Part shown: piece by piece, positions 49,041 to 57,010 of the stretch | Position numbering within the stretch: the first letter of the stretch is position 1 | Layout of the letters: each line of letters begins with the position of its first letter | Origin: Streptomyces liliiviolaceus | GTDB lineage: Bacteria > Actinomycetota > Actinomycetes > Streptomycetales > Streptomycetaceae | Assembly: GCF_018070025.1 (NCBI RefSeq) | Contig: NZ_JAGPYQ010000002.1 | Location: 1,798,001 to 1,862,000, forward strand | Length of the DNA: 64,000 nucleotides | Direction: 5' to 3' | Program-made: the position numbers and the translations under genes | Notes under the pieces: generated by a model | The model's input: only the letters and a program-made list of their open reading frames with translations | Told to the model about the DNA's origin: nothing | Databases searched by the model: none

Positions 49041-49631
49041 GTGAGCGGAAGCGATCAGGGTGCGGGACGTACGGCCCGCCCCAAACGTGCGGACGCGCGC
49101 CGCAACCAGGAGGCCCTGCTCGACGCGGCGGCCACGGTCTTCGTCGCGTCGGGCGTCGAGGCGCCGATCCGTGACATCGCGGCCGAGGCGGGCGTCGGGA
49201 CGGCCACGATCTACCGCCACTTCCCGACCCGGGCGGACCTCATCGTCGCCGTCTACCGGCATCAGGTGGAGGCCCTGGCCGAGGCCGGTCCCGCGCTGCT
49301 GACGGCCGGCCCGAAGCCGTACGCCGCACTGGCGCGGTGGATCGACCTGTTCGTCGACTTCGTGGTCACCAAACAGGGGCTCGCCTCCGTGCTGCAGTCC
49401 GACGACCCCTGCTTCGACCCCCTGCACTCGTACTTCCTTGAGCGCCTCGTACCGGTGTGCGCCGAACTGCTCGACGCCTCGGCCGCGTCGGGGGAGATCG
49501 ATCCCGGCATGGATCCGTACGCACTCATGCGCGGCGTCGGCGGACTCTGCGCGGGCGCGGGCAACAACCCCCGCTACGACGCACGTCGACTGGTGGAGAT
49601 CCTCATCGCGGGCCTGCGCCGCCGGCCTTGA
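49041..49631 (+). CDS. TetR-family transcriptional repressor
   Basis: This 196-aa TetR-type regulator has a helix-turn-helix at about residues 20-65 (LLDAAATVFVASG, IRDIAAEAGVGTATIYRHFPTRADLIVAVY) and a helical C-terminal ligand domain. The start is GTG at 49041; a GTG one codon earlier (49038) is equally possible. It diverges from the alpha/beta hydrolase gene and the gap has twin GGGAC-N3-GTCCC sites. The gene ends 168 bases before the DUF4132 operon and is followed by a stem-loop at 49642, so it is unlikely to be part of that operon, although it might still regulate it. Confidence 0.9.
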   Translation: MSGSDQGAGRTARPKRADARRNQEALLDAAATVFVASGVEAPIRDIAAEAGVGTATIYRHFPTRADLIVAVYRHQVEALAEAGPALLTAGPKPYAALARWIDLFVDFVVTKQGLASVLQSDDPCFDPLHSYFLERLVPVCAELLDASAASGEIDPGMDPYALMRGVGGLCAGAGNNPRYDARRLVEILIAGLRRRP

Positions 49632-49641
49632 GAGGGTGCCG

Positions 49642-49671
49642 GTCGCCGGTCGGCGGCCGTCGGCCGGCGAC
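49642..49671. terminator. Stem-loop after the TetR gene
   Basis: GTCGCCGG (49642-49649) and CCGGCGAC (49664-49671) pair perfectly over a 14-base GC-rich loop, 11 bases past the TetR stop. It likely separates the TetR gene from the large operon that begins at 49800. Confidence 0.6.
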
Positions 49672-49761
49672 TGCCCTTCAGCGGTCGGCGGTTGGCTCGA
49701 AAGCGACTGCGGCCGTTGCCCGGTGGCTCCGGAAGGGCGTTGTCAGTGGTCTCACCTAGAG

Positions 49762-49793
49762 TTCTCCGCACTTGATCAGTGAAGTGCGGGGAG
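49762..49793 (+). promoter_or_regulatory. Hairpin that includes the Shine-Dalgarno of the first operon gene
   Basis: TTCTCCGCACTT (49762-49773) pairs with AAGTGCGGGGAG (49782-49793), 12 bp with two G-U pairs, around an 8-base loop. The 3' arm contains the GGGGAG of the ribosome site for the DUF4132 gene (GGGGAGG at 49788-49794; ATG at 49800). A TAGAGT hexamer (49757-49762), matching the Streptomyces -10 pattern, touches its 5' edge. If transcription begins about 49769, most of the 5' arm is not in the RNA and the dyad is instead a DNA operator; if the start lies further upstream, it can sequester the ribosome site. Confidence 0.55.
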
Positions 49794-49799
49794 GCACAT

Positions 49800-50654
49800 A
49801 TGGGGTGGGTCACGGCCGGCGATTACGAGGTCGGCCTCGACGGCGGAAAGGTGGTGTGCCGCAACGCGGCGGGACGGCAGTTGAAGTCAGTACCGCCCAA
49901 ACTCGCCGAGGATCCCGCGGTCATGGGACTGCGGCAGCTCGCCGAGTGGCTGGAGCGGCACGAGCGCCAGTGCCTCACCGACGTCGAGAACTGGATGGTG
50001 CGCTCGCTTCCGGTGCCCTTCGCGGTCATCGCGCGGGTGTGGCCGGATCCCGCCTGGCAGAGCGCGCTCCGCGATCTCGTCGTCACCGGCCCGGACGACG
50101 AGGTGGCCGGATTCCTGCGGGACGTCGACCTCGACCGCGGTCTCGGTCTGGTCGACCTCGACGGAGACAGCGTGCGCATCACTCCCGAACTGGTCCGTCT
50201 CCCCCATCCCGTCCTTCTGGACGACCTGGAGGAGCTGCGGGAGTTCGCCGTCGAGATCGGTGTGGAACAGCGCGCCCAGCAGCTCTTCCGCGAGGTGTGG
50301 CACCGTCCCGCGGCCGTCGACGCCGAAGCCACCACCGTGGAGGAGTACGCGGGCGGCGCGTTCAAGCAACTGCGCTTCCTGCAGGGCCGCACCACCCAGC
50401 ACGGATACCGCGTGCGCGGCGGCAACGCGGTCTGCTCCGTGCGGGAGGACTCCCGCGCCATCGAGGCCCGCGTCTGGATCGGCGACTACGACACCTACGA
50501 GCAGACCGAGACCGGCCCCCTGATGTGGACGGACGGCGCGGGCCGGGTGCTGAAGCTCGGTCAGGTGGGGCCCGTCGCCTGGTCGGAGGGCATGCGCATG
50601 GCGGCCACCCTGTTCGCCGGGCGGGACATCGAGGACGAGGAGCAGGCGGCATGA
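49800..50654 (+). CDS. DUF4132-domain protein, first gene of the MoxR-VWA operon
   Basis: This 284-aa protein has the DUF4132 pattern at about residues 75-175. A helical stretch ALRDLVV and an RVTED-like GLVDLDGD are followed by VRLPHPVLLDDLEELREF with the conserved HP, and then AQQLFREVWHRP. The C-terminal part continues in the fold that follows DUF4132 in larger WGR-DUF4132 proteins such as Escherichia coli YehI. It is much shorter than those proteins (over 1000 aa), so it could be a split-off C-terminal half. The ATG at 49800 has GGGGAGG five bases upstream. It overlaps the next gene by four bases (ATGA). Function is unknown. Confidence 0.7.
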   Translation: MGWVTAGDYEVGLDGGKVVCRNAAGRQLKSVPPKLAEDPAVMGLRQLAEWLERHERQCLTDVENWMVRSLPVPFAVIARVWPDPAWQSALRDLVVTGPDDEVAGFLRDVDLDRGLGLVDLDGDSVRITPELVRLPHPVLLDDLEELREFAVEIGVEQRAQQLFREVWHRPAAVDAEATTVEEYAGGAFKQLRFLQGRTTQHGYRVRGGNAVCSVREDSRAIEARVWIGDYDTYEQTETGPLMWTDGAGRVLKLGQVGPVAWSEGMRMAATLFAGRDIEDEEQAA

Positions 50655-53600
50655 CCACGTACGCGCACATCGACACGGCCGCGCTGCTCGAAGCGGGCGC
50701 CGTCCTGCCCCCGGGCACCCACACCGGCGACGACGCCGACACCCTCACCGTGCGGACGTACAGCCATCCCGCGCTGGACGGCCGGGTGGCCGTCCGTCTC
50801 GTGCCGGGCACTCTCGGCGAGGCCGAGGACCTGGCGCTGGAGTTCCTCGGTCTGGCCCGTGACCCGGAGACGCCCGAGGTCGGCCAGGTCCGCCGCGAGA
50901 CCCTGGGCTTCCCCGCCTGGGCGCTGGTCAACGACCCTGCCAACGGCCACCACGCACTGGCGCTGGTCAAGGACGTCGAACGGCTCGCGCGCCAGGCCAA
51001 GTCCCGCCCCGGCACGGCCAAGGAGGGCTTCGAGGCACTCGGCGAGCGGCTCGGCCGGGCCGTGCCGCACTTCCTGCCGACCTTCTACGAGCAGGCCGCG
51101 CGGGTCTTCCTCCAGCACGAGAACACGACGTACGGGGCCACCTTCTTCGGCAAGGCCCGCGAGGCCGAGCGGGTGCACGCGCTCACCGTCGACGAGGAGC
51201 GGCAGCGTGCCGTGTTCCTGGAGTTCGCCTTCGCCGGCGCGCTCACGGTCAAGGCGCTCAAGGAGCATGTGAAGGCTCTGGCCCACCGGCTCGACCCTGC
51301 CACGGCGTGGGCGCAGTTCCGGCAGCTGTGCGTGGAGCGCTGCGCGGCCGGCATGCCGCCGTACGCGTCTCTGCCGCAGGACGCCCGTGGTCTGATCAAG
51401 GCCGCCGGGCTCGACCGGGTCACCGAGGAATGCGCCTTCGTGGCCGACCTGGTCGCCTCGCCCGCCGCGGTGCGGGCGCCCGCCTCCTTCTGGACGGCGT
51501 ACCGGGCCACCCTCGCCGTCCTCACCGAGCGGCGACCGGCCGTACGGGCCCGGCTGCTGGAGATCATGCCGACCGGCCTGGGACGCGACGTCAAGAACGA
51601 CGAGTTCTGGCTCACGCTGCTCATGGAGAGCGGCGCCGACCGCCTGCTCACCGGCGAGGACGACGAGAACGGCGTGCGCTCCGCGGGCGCCGAGGCCGAC
51701 GTGGTCGACGCGGAAGACGCGGAAGACGCGGTCGACGCGACTCGTGGCGGCGGCACGGCGGACGGCATCGACGCGGCGGACTGGCTCAGCCGCTGGGCCG
51801 CCCACCGCAAGCACGGCGCCACGGTCAGCGGGCGCTCCCCGCTCACCCTGCGGCTCGTCGAACGGATGGCGCCGCGGCTGCGCGCCGACGGCCGGGCCGT
51901 GGACCTCTTCACGGGCCGCTGGTACGCCGGTGCCGACCTCGACCTGCTGGACCTGTGCGTGGCGCAGGGCGTCCCGCTCGCGATGCCCGCCGCGGACAAG
52001 GACGTGCATCTGGCCCTCGACCGCTGGCTCCGCGAACAGCAGCCCGACGGACGCGACCTGGTCGCCACCGCCGCGGACGCACGCTGCCGGCCACTGCTGC
52101 ACCGGGCCATCGGGACGCTCGGCAACGACCGTTCGCTCTCCGCCAAGCTGCTGGAGAGCCTGGCCGACCACCCCGTGCTGAACGACGTGCTGCGCGAATG
52201 GCTGGACGACGCGGCCGAGACGTTCGGCGCGTCGACCGGCCTGCCCGGCGCCCGCGCGGCCCTCCAGCACCTGCGCCCCTTCCGTCCGGTCGCCACCCGG
52301 GTGAGCCCGGGAGCGGTCGCCCGCGTCGCGGGGCACGAGATCGCGCCGCTGCTCGGCCGCACCCTGCGGGCCGGCATCCCCGACGAGCTGGGCTGGCCCG
52401 CCCTCGACGAGGCGCTGCGGCTCATGGACAGTGAGACCGGCCGCCACCAGGACGACCAGCTGCGCCTCACGGAGGCCTGGCCCGCCCTGATCCTCTCCCG
52501 CGGCCACAAAGCCGTCGTCGTCGGCCCGGACGGAATACTCCTCGACCACGAGGTGCGGATGCCCGTCGAGCTGGAGCGCTGGACGTATCCGCGGTTCCGC
52601 TTCACCGACGGTGAACTGCTCGTGATGTGGCGGCATGACAACAAGCAGTTCGGCTACTGGTCCGCCCGGCCGTCCGAGGTGTTCACCCTCGGCGGCGAAC
52701 AACTGCCGTACTGGTACGGCAGTGAAACCACCGACCCCTCCATCCCGCTGTCCGGCGGCGGCCGTGCCACCGGCGGACGCACCCTGCACGCCGGAGACAC
52801 CGTCCTGCCCGCCGACCGGCCCGTCATCGGTGACGGCACGACGTGCTGGCGTCAGGGCAGGCAGGGGCTGCAGCAGGTCTGGCTGGAGTACGACCCGACC
52901 ACCGGAACGCACGGACGTGCGTCCCTGCCCGCCTTCCTCCGGTCGGGCATCCGTGAGGACACCACGCTCCTGCCGCACCACTGCCAGGTCCTGCCGCTGC
53001 AACCCGGCCTCGAACAGAGCCCGTTCGGCACCGACGGCACGGTCCTGGGCCGCTGGGTGCGCTCCGAGGGCACCGGAGCCGAGGCCCGGACGACCACCGG
53101 TACGCCGGACGGCCGGACCGTCACCCGGCCGTCGGCCGACAGCCGGTCCGGGGGCCTACCCCTCGGCGCGCTGCGGCTGCCCGGCGGCGCCGAGCCCGTC
53201 GCGGCACAGTTCCACCAGCAGGTCGCGCTGTTCGCCGCCGAGGACACCTCCGACTCCGGCGAACTCGGCCGGGTGACACCCGGTCAGCGCGGCGGAGAGT
53301 TCGCAGCCGGTACGCGGCTCGTACCGCCGCTCGCCTTCTGGCACGCTCTGCGCCCCCGTGACGAGCAGGCCTCCGCCGTGCTGCGGGCGCTCACCGACAG
53401 GACGGCGGCCGAGATCCTGGCCGCCGCGGACCGCGCCCTGGCAGAGCGGCGGGCCCAGCTCCACAAGGCCGGTGACACCCTGCGCGGCACGGGTGACGCG
53501 GCCAGGACGACCGCCGACGGCAAGCCCGCCGTCGCGTCCGCGGACACCTTCGTCAGAGGCGTCGTGTCCAAGGCCCTGCCCGGTCTCACCGACGAGCGGC

Positions 53601-55765
53601 TGCTCACCGGTGTGTCCGCCCTGGTCCAGGCGGCGCTCCGCGTCGTCGGATCGGTCGGCACGTTCGTGGAACCGCCGGTCGAGCGTCCGCAGGCCGACCG
53701 CCGGCGGACCGAGGGCATGTTCCCCGACTACAGCCCCGTGCACGGCGACGACCGGTCCGTGCGCACGGCCGTCGACGGCCTCGCCGACATGTGGGGAGGC
53801 TGGGGCGGCGAATCCCAGTGGACCGCTCTGCGCCAGATCCGGTCCGTGAACCATGTCCTGTCCGGACGGCCCGCGGAGGGCAAACCGCTGCCCGAACTCG
53901 CCCGGACGGGCGCCGTCGGTGACGGATGGCGCAGCGAGGAACACACGATCCCCGGCATGGGCAGCGCGTGGACGTCCCTGCTCGCCGCGCTTCGGCCCTT
54001 GGCCTACCGGGCCGCCACGCCCGTGGCGAGCGAGGCCGTGCGGGAAGCACTGCTCCTGCTCTTCGAAGCGATCACCGAAGGGCCGCTCGCCACACCCGGG
54101 AGCGGGTTGCGCGAGATCGTACTGAGCGAGCCGCACACCAAGCACCAGCGTGTCGGTCAGGTGCTCCGCAGGAAGGGCCGGACCGTGGTCGTCCTCGGCT
54201 GCGAGAACGTCGACAACCAGCACGGCCGCATCAGTTGGCTCGCCCTCGACCACGACCCCTCCGCCGCGTTCGGCGCCGTCGCCCACTTCACCCTGGAGAA
54301 GGAGACCCCGGTGGTGTCGGCGTTCCCCGAGAACGGGCTCGCCGCCGTCACCCGGCTGATCCGGGACAAGGGCGCCGCCCCGTGGCTGCCCGAGGCACCC
54401 GCCGCGTTCGCCGACGCGACCCGCGGCGGACTGGGCCCCGTCCAGGCCACCGTGCTGCTCGCCGGGCGTCCGCAGGATCCCGGAGCCGACGCCCTCGCGA
54501 CGATCGGACTCAAGCCCCGGCAGCTGGACCTGGGCAACGGCCGTCTGTCGTCGCTCGGCCGGGAGGACCGGTCCGCGCTGCTGAGCGCCCTGCTGCCCGA
54601 GGACCCCGCGGACCTGTGGACCACCGGTCCCGACACCGCGGCCGCGGGCCGGGTGTGGGCCGAGCGGCTCGGTTCCGTCGTCCGGCTGCCCGAGGACCTG
54701 GCGGTCGATCTCGCCGGACTGCCCGCCGGTTTCGCCGAGTCCGTGCTCAATCCGGGGCTCACCCCCTGGATGAGCCGGACCACTGTGCAGCGCCCGGACA
54801 AGGACGGCGACCTCGTCGCGGCGGACCCCGCCGCGCTGCCCGGGGCGCACGACCTGACCCGCGCGGTGGCGGCACTGGCCTCACTCGCCTACGCCCTGCC
54901 GTACGGGCACCCACTGCGCGCCTCCCTGCCCGAGGGCCTCGCCGCCCTGCGGCACCGCCTCACCGACCCCGAGCTGCTCCTCGCACTCGACGTCATGTGG
55001 ACGGAGAAGGGCGGCTCGACGGCGGTCGAACTGCGCAAGGCGTACGGGCTTCCCGCCACCGGGGGCGCCGACGCGTACGGCCTGACAACCGTCGGGGAGG
55101 CCCTCGCGCTCCGGCCCTGGTACGCCGAGCGGGAGACGGTCCTGTTGCGCCCCGCCGCCCTGACCGGTCCGGACGACGCGGTCATCGGGCTCCTCGCGGG
55201 CCTGGTGGGTCCGCAGCGCGACGCCGGTGTCCAGTCCCTGCGTGCGATCCTCGACGACGAGCTGGCCCACGCGCTGAGGGCCGGCACGGACCCCGAAGGC
55301 CCCGCCGGGTACGCCCAGGACCCGACCGTCTGCGCTCCCGCACTGGTCGCCGAGGTGGCCGCGGCACACGGTCTGGGCGAGGACGCGGCGACGCTCTACC
55401 TCCAGCTGCTGGCCCTGCCCGATCCGACGGACCGCAACTGCGCCCGCTGGACCGGCTGGAAGCCCGCCCGGTTGAAGAAGGCCCGCGCCGAACTGGCCGC
55501 CACCGACCTGGTGGTCGAGGCGAAGCGACCGCGCGCCGGGCGCACCCTCTTCCTGCCGTGCGGCTGGCTCGACCTCAAGTCCCCCGCCCTGCCGGTGGAG
55601 ACCTGGAAGGAGAGCCTGTACCCGATACGCGCGAACACGCGTGCCGTGCCGCTCCTGCCGGTGCCCGAGCTGTTCGCCCGCGCCTGGCGACGCGTCCAGG
55701 ACGGGGACGCGCCCGCCTACGAGCAGCTCACCACCCGCGCCACCCGGAAGGGCCGCCGCCGATGA
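50651..55765 (+). CDS. 1704-aa protein of unknown function in the MoxR-VWA operon
   Basis: The gene encodes a giant 1704-aa protein with no signal peptide or membrane helix. I do not recognise a domain with certainty. The N-terminal 340 residues are mainly helical, and an acidic low-complexity run of Asp/Glu/Ala-Val repeats lies at about 344-372, encoded by 9-bp repeats near 51703-51740. Residues about 600-1000 look like a beta-rich repeat region with many Trp/Tyr-Gly pairs. The C-terminal 200 are helical with a Lys/Arg-rich end. It may be the N-terminal partner of the DUF4132 protein encoded just upstream, the two together corresponding to a large WGR-DUF4132 protein. The ATG overlaps the upstream stop; its TGA overlaps a 25-aa micro-ORF. 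Confidence 0.6.
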   Translation: MTTYAHIDTAALLEAGAVLPPGTHTGDDADTLTVRTYSHPALDGRVAVRLVPGTLGEAEDLALEFLGLARDPETPEVGQVRRETLGFPAWALVNDPANGHHALALVKDVERLARQAKSRPGTAKEGFEALGERLGRAVPHFLPTFYEQAARVFLQHENTTYGATFFGKAREAERVHALTVDEERQRAVFLEFAFAGALTVKALKEHVKALAHRLDPATAWAQFRQLCVERCAAGMPPYASLPQDARGLIKAAGLDRVTEECAFVADLVASPAAVRAPASFWTAYRATLAVLTERRPAVRARLLEIMPTGLGRDVKNDEFWLTLLMESGADRLLTGEDDENGVRSAGAEADVVDAEDAEDAVDATRGGGTADGIDAADWLSRWAAHRKHGATVSGRSPLTLRLVERMAPRLRADGRAVDLFTGRWYAGADLDLLDLCVAQGVPLAMPAADKDVHLALDRWLREQQPDGRDLVATAADARCRPLLHRAIGTLGNDRSLSAKLLESLADHPVLNDVLREWLDDAAETFGASTGLPGARAALQHLRPFRPVATRVSPGAVARVAGHEIAPLLGRTLRAGIPDELGWPALDEALRLMDSETGRHQDDQLRLTEAWPALILSRGHKAVVVGPDGILLDHEVRMPVELERWTYPRFRFTDGELLVMWRHDNKQFGYWSARPSEVFTLGGEQLPYWYGSETTDPSIPLSGGGRATGGRTLHAGDTVLPADRPVIGDGTTCWRQGRQGLQQVWLEYDPTTGTHGRASLPAFLRSGIREDTTLLPHHCQVLPLQPGLEQSPFGTDGTVLGRWVRSEGTGAEARTTTGTPDGRTVTRPSADSRSGGLPLGALRLPGGAEPVAAQFHQQVALFAAEDTSDSGELGRVTPGQRGGEFAAGTRLVPPLAFWHALRPRDEQASAVLRALTDRTAAEILAAADRALAERRAQLHKAGDTLRGTGDAARTTADGKPAVASADTFVRGVVSKALPGLTDERLLTGVSALVQAALRVVGSVGTFVEPPVERPQADRRRTEGMFPDYSPVHGDDRSVRTAVDGLADMWGGWGGESQWTALRQIRSVNHVLSGRPAEGKPLPELARTGAVGDGWRSEEHTIPGMGSAWTSLLAALRPLAYRAATPVASEAVREALLLLFEAITEGPLATPGSGLREIVLSEPHTKHQRVGQVLRRKGRTVVVLGCENVDNQHGRISWLALDHDPSAAFGAVAHFTLEKETPVVSAFPENGLAAVTRLIRDKGAAPWLPEAPAAFADATRGGLGPVQATVLLAGRPQDPGADALATIGLKPRQLDLGNGRLSSLGREDRSALLSALLPEDPADLWTTGPDTAAAGRVWAERLGSVVRLPEDLAVDLAGLPAGFAESVLNPGLTPWMSRTTVQRPDKDGDLVAADPAALPGAHDLTRAVAALASLAYALPYGHPLRASLPEGLAALRHRLTDPELLLALDVMWTEKGGSTAVELRKAYGLPATGGADAYGLTTVGEALALRPWYAERETVLLRPAALTGPDDAVIGLLAGLVGPQRDAGVQSLRAILDDELAHALRAGTDPEGPAGYAQDPTVCAPALVAEVAAAHGLGEDAATLYLQLLALPDPTDRNCARWTGWKPARLKKARAELAATDLVVEAKRPRAGRTLFLPCGWLDLKSPALPVETWKESLYPIRANTRAVPLLPVPELFARAWRRVQDGDAPAYEQLTTRATRKGRRR

Positions 55766-55839
55766 CCGCCCACCAGGTGACGCCCCCTCTCCCGATGATC
55801 CCGCTGCCCCACCGACTTGACCGGACGGACCACCGATGA
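55762..55839 (+). CDS. 25-aa bridging micro-ORF, overlapping both neighbours
   Basis: A 25-codon frame (opening MTAHQVTPPLP, ending RTDHR) starts at an ATG that overlaps the TGA of the giant gene by four bases (ATGA) and ends in a TGA that overlaps the ATG of the AAA+ gene by four bases (ATGA). It fills the gap exactly. This is the arrangement of a translation relay: ribosomes finishing the giant gene re-initiate, cross 75 bases and re-initiate again. The peptide is Pro/His/Arg rich with no recognisable fold. It could be a true small protein, but a coupling role is enough to explain it. Confidence 0.55.
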   Translation: MTAHQVTPPLPMIPLPHRLDRTDHR

Positions 55840-57005
55840 CCACCACCCTGGCCCCCTCCCCGGGCCGCCAGATCACCCCGCCCGAGGACCGGCACGCCAC
55901 CGAGCTGGCCTTCCTGGCCGCGTACGACGACGGGCCCCGTCCGCCGGCGTGGCGGCTCACACCCCGCGCCGTCGTCACGTTCGTCATGGGCAGCGACGGC
56001 CGGGCCCTGCAACTTCCCAATGGCTCCCAGGTGCCCGAAGGCGTGCCGCGGCGCCTCGTGGTCGAGGGGAAGTTCGTCGGCGACCGTGCCCTGGTCGAGC
56101 GGTGTGTCGTCACCCTCGCCGGTGAGCGCGGGCTGCTGCTCGTCGGCGAGCCCGGCACCGCCAAGTCCATGCTGTCCGAGCTGCTGTCCGCCGCGGTCTG
56201 CGGCACCAGCGGCCTGGTCGTCCAGGGCACCGCGGGCACGACGGAGGACCAGCTCAAGTACGGCTGGAATTACGCCCTGTTGCTGGCCCAGGGCCCCAGC
56301 CGGCAGGCCCTGGTGCCGTCGCCCGTCCTGACCGCCATGACCAGGGGCGCCGTCGCCCGGGTGGAGGAGGTCACCCGCTGTCTGCCCGAAGTGCAGGACG
56401 CGCTGGTGTCGTTGCTGTCCGAGCGGCGCATCGCCGTGCCCGAACTGGCGGGCAGCGAGGACGCCCTGGCCCACGCGGCGCCCGGCTTCACCCTCATCGC
56501 GACCGCCAACCTGCGCGACAAGGGCGTCTCCGAGATGTCGGCCGCGCTCAAGCGCCGCTTCAACTTCGAGACCATCGGCCCCATCGCGGACCTCGACGCC
56601 GAGACCGCGCTCGTCCGCAGTCAGGCCCGTGCCTCGGTCGAGCGCGCCGGGGCACCCTTCAAGGTCGACGACGCCGTACTGGAAGCCCTCGTCACGGCCT
56701 TCCGGGATCTGCGGGAGGGCCGGTCCGCGGAGGGCTGGGAGGTCGAGCGGCCCTCCACGGTGATGAGCACCGCGGAAGCCGTGTCCGTCGCGGGCGCCCT
56801 CGGACTCGCCGCCGCCTACTTCCCCGGCGACCGCGACGTCCTCGGCCTGCTGCCGGGCCATCTGCTCGGCGTGGTCCGCAAGGACGACCCCGCCGACGCG
56901 GCCCGGCTCCGCGGCTACTGGGACGGCCCCGTCAGGCGCCGCGCCGAGCAGGGCTCCGCCACCTGGCGCACCCTGTGGGACCTGCGCACCGTCCTGGAGG
57001 ACTGA
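55836..57005 (+). CDS. MoxR-type AAA+ ATPase with atypical Walker B
   Basis: This 389-aa AAA+ ATPase of the MoxR branch is equivalent to Escherichia coli YehL. Walker A is GEPGTAKS (G104-S111, Lys110). The place of Walker B is GAVARVEEVTR with Val176-Glu177-Glu178, so the usual Asp is a Glu. This seems to be a trait of the group, but it should alter catalysis. Sensor 1 is in LIATANLRDKG (Asn) and the Arg finger region in LKRRFNFETI. The substrates are unknown. MoxR ATPases usually work with a VWA partner as chaperones or remodelling factors, and the VWA protein is encoded next. The ATG overlaps the micro-ORF stop. Confidence 0.88.
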   Translation: MTTTLAPSPGRQITPPEDRHATELAFLAAYDDGPRPPAWRLTPRAVVTFVMGSDGRALQLPNGSQVPEGVPRRLVVEGKFVGDRALVERCVVTLAGERGLLLVGEPGTAKSMLSELLSAAVCGTSGLVVQGTAGTTEDQLKYGWNYALLLAQGPSRQALVPSPVLTAMTRGAVARVEEVTRCLPEVQDALVSLLSERRIAVPELAGSEDALAHAAPGFTLIATANLRDKGVSEMSAALKRRFNFETIGPIADLDAETALVRSQARASVERAGAPFKVDDAVLEALVTAFRDLREGRSAEGWEVERPSTVMSTAEAVSVAGALGLAAAYFPGDRDVLGLLPGHLLGVVRKDDPADAARLRGYWDGPVRRRAEQGSATWRTLWDLRTVLED

Positions 57006-57010
57006 CCACC

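Noticed and set aside
53926..55839. A 637-codon plus-strand frame inside the giant gene
   Set aside because: It is out of frame with the 1704-aa gene and very Arg/Pro-rich, a typical GC shadow. Only its last 25 codons, from the ATG at 55762, form a credible micro-ORF.
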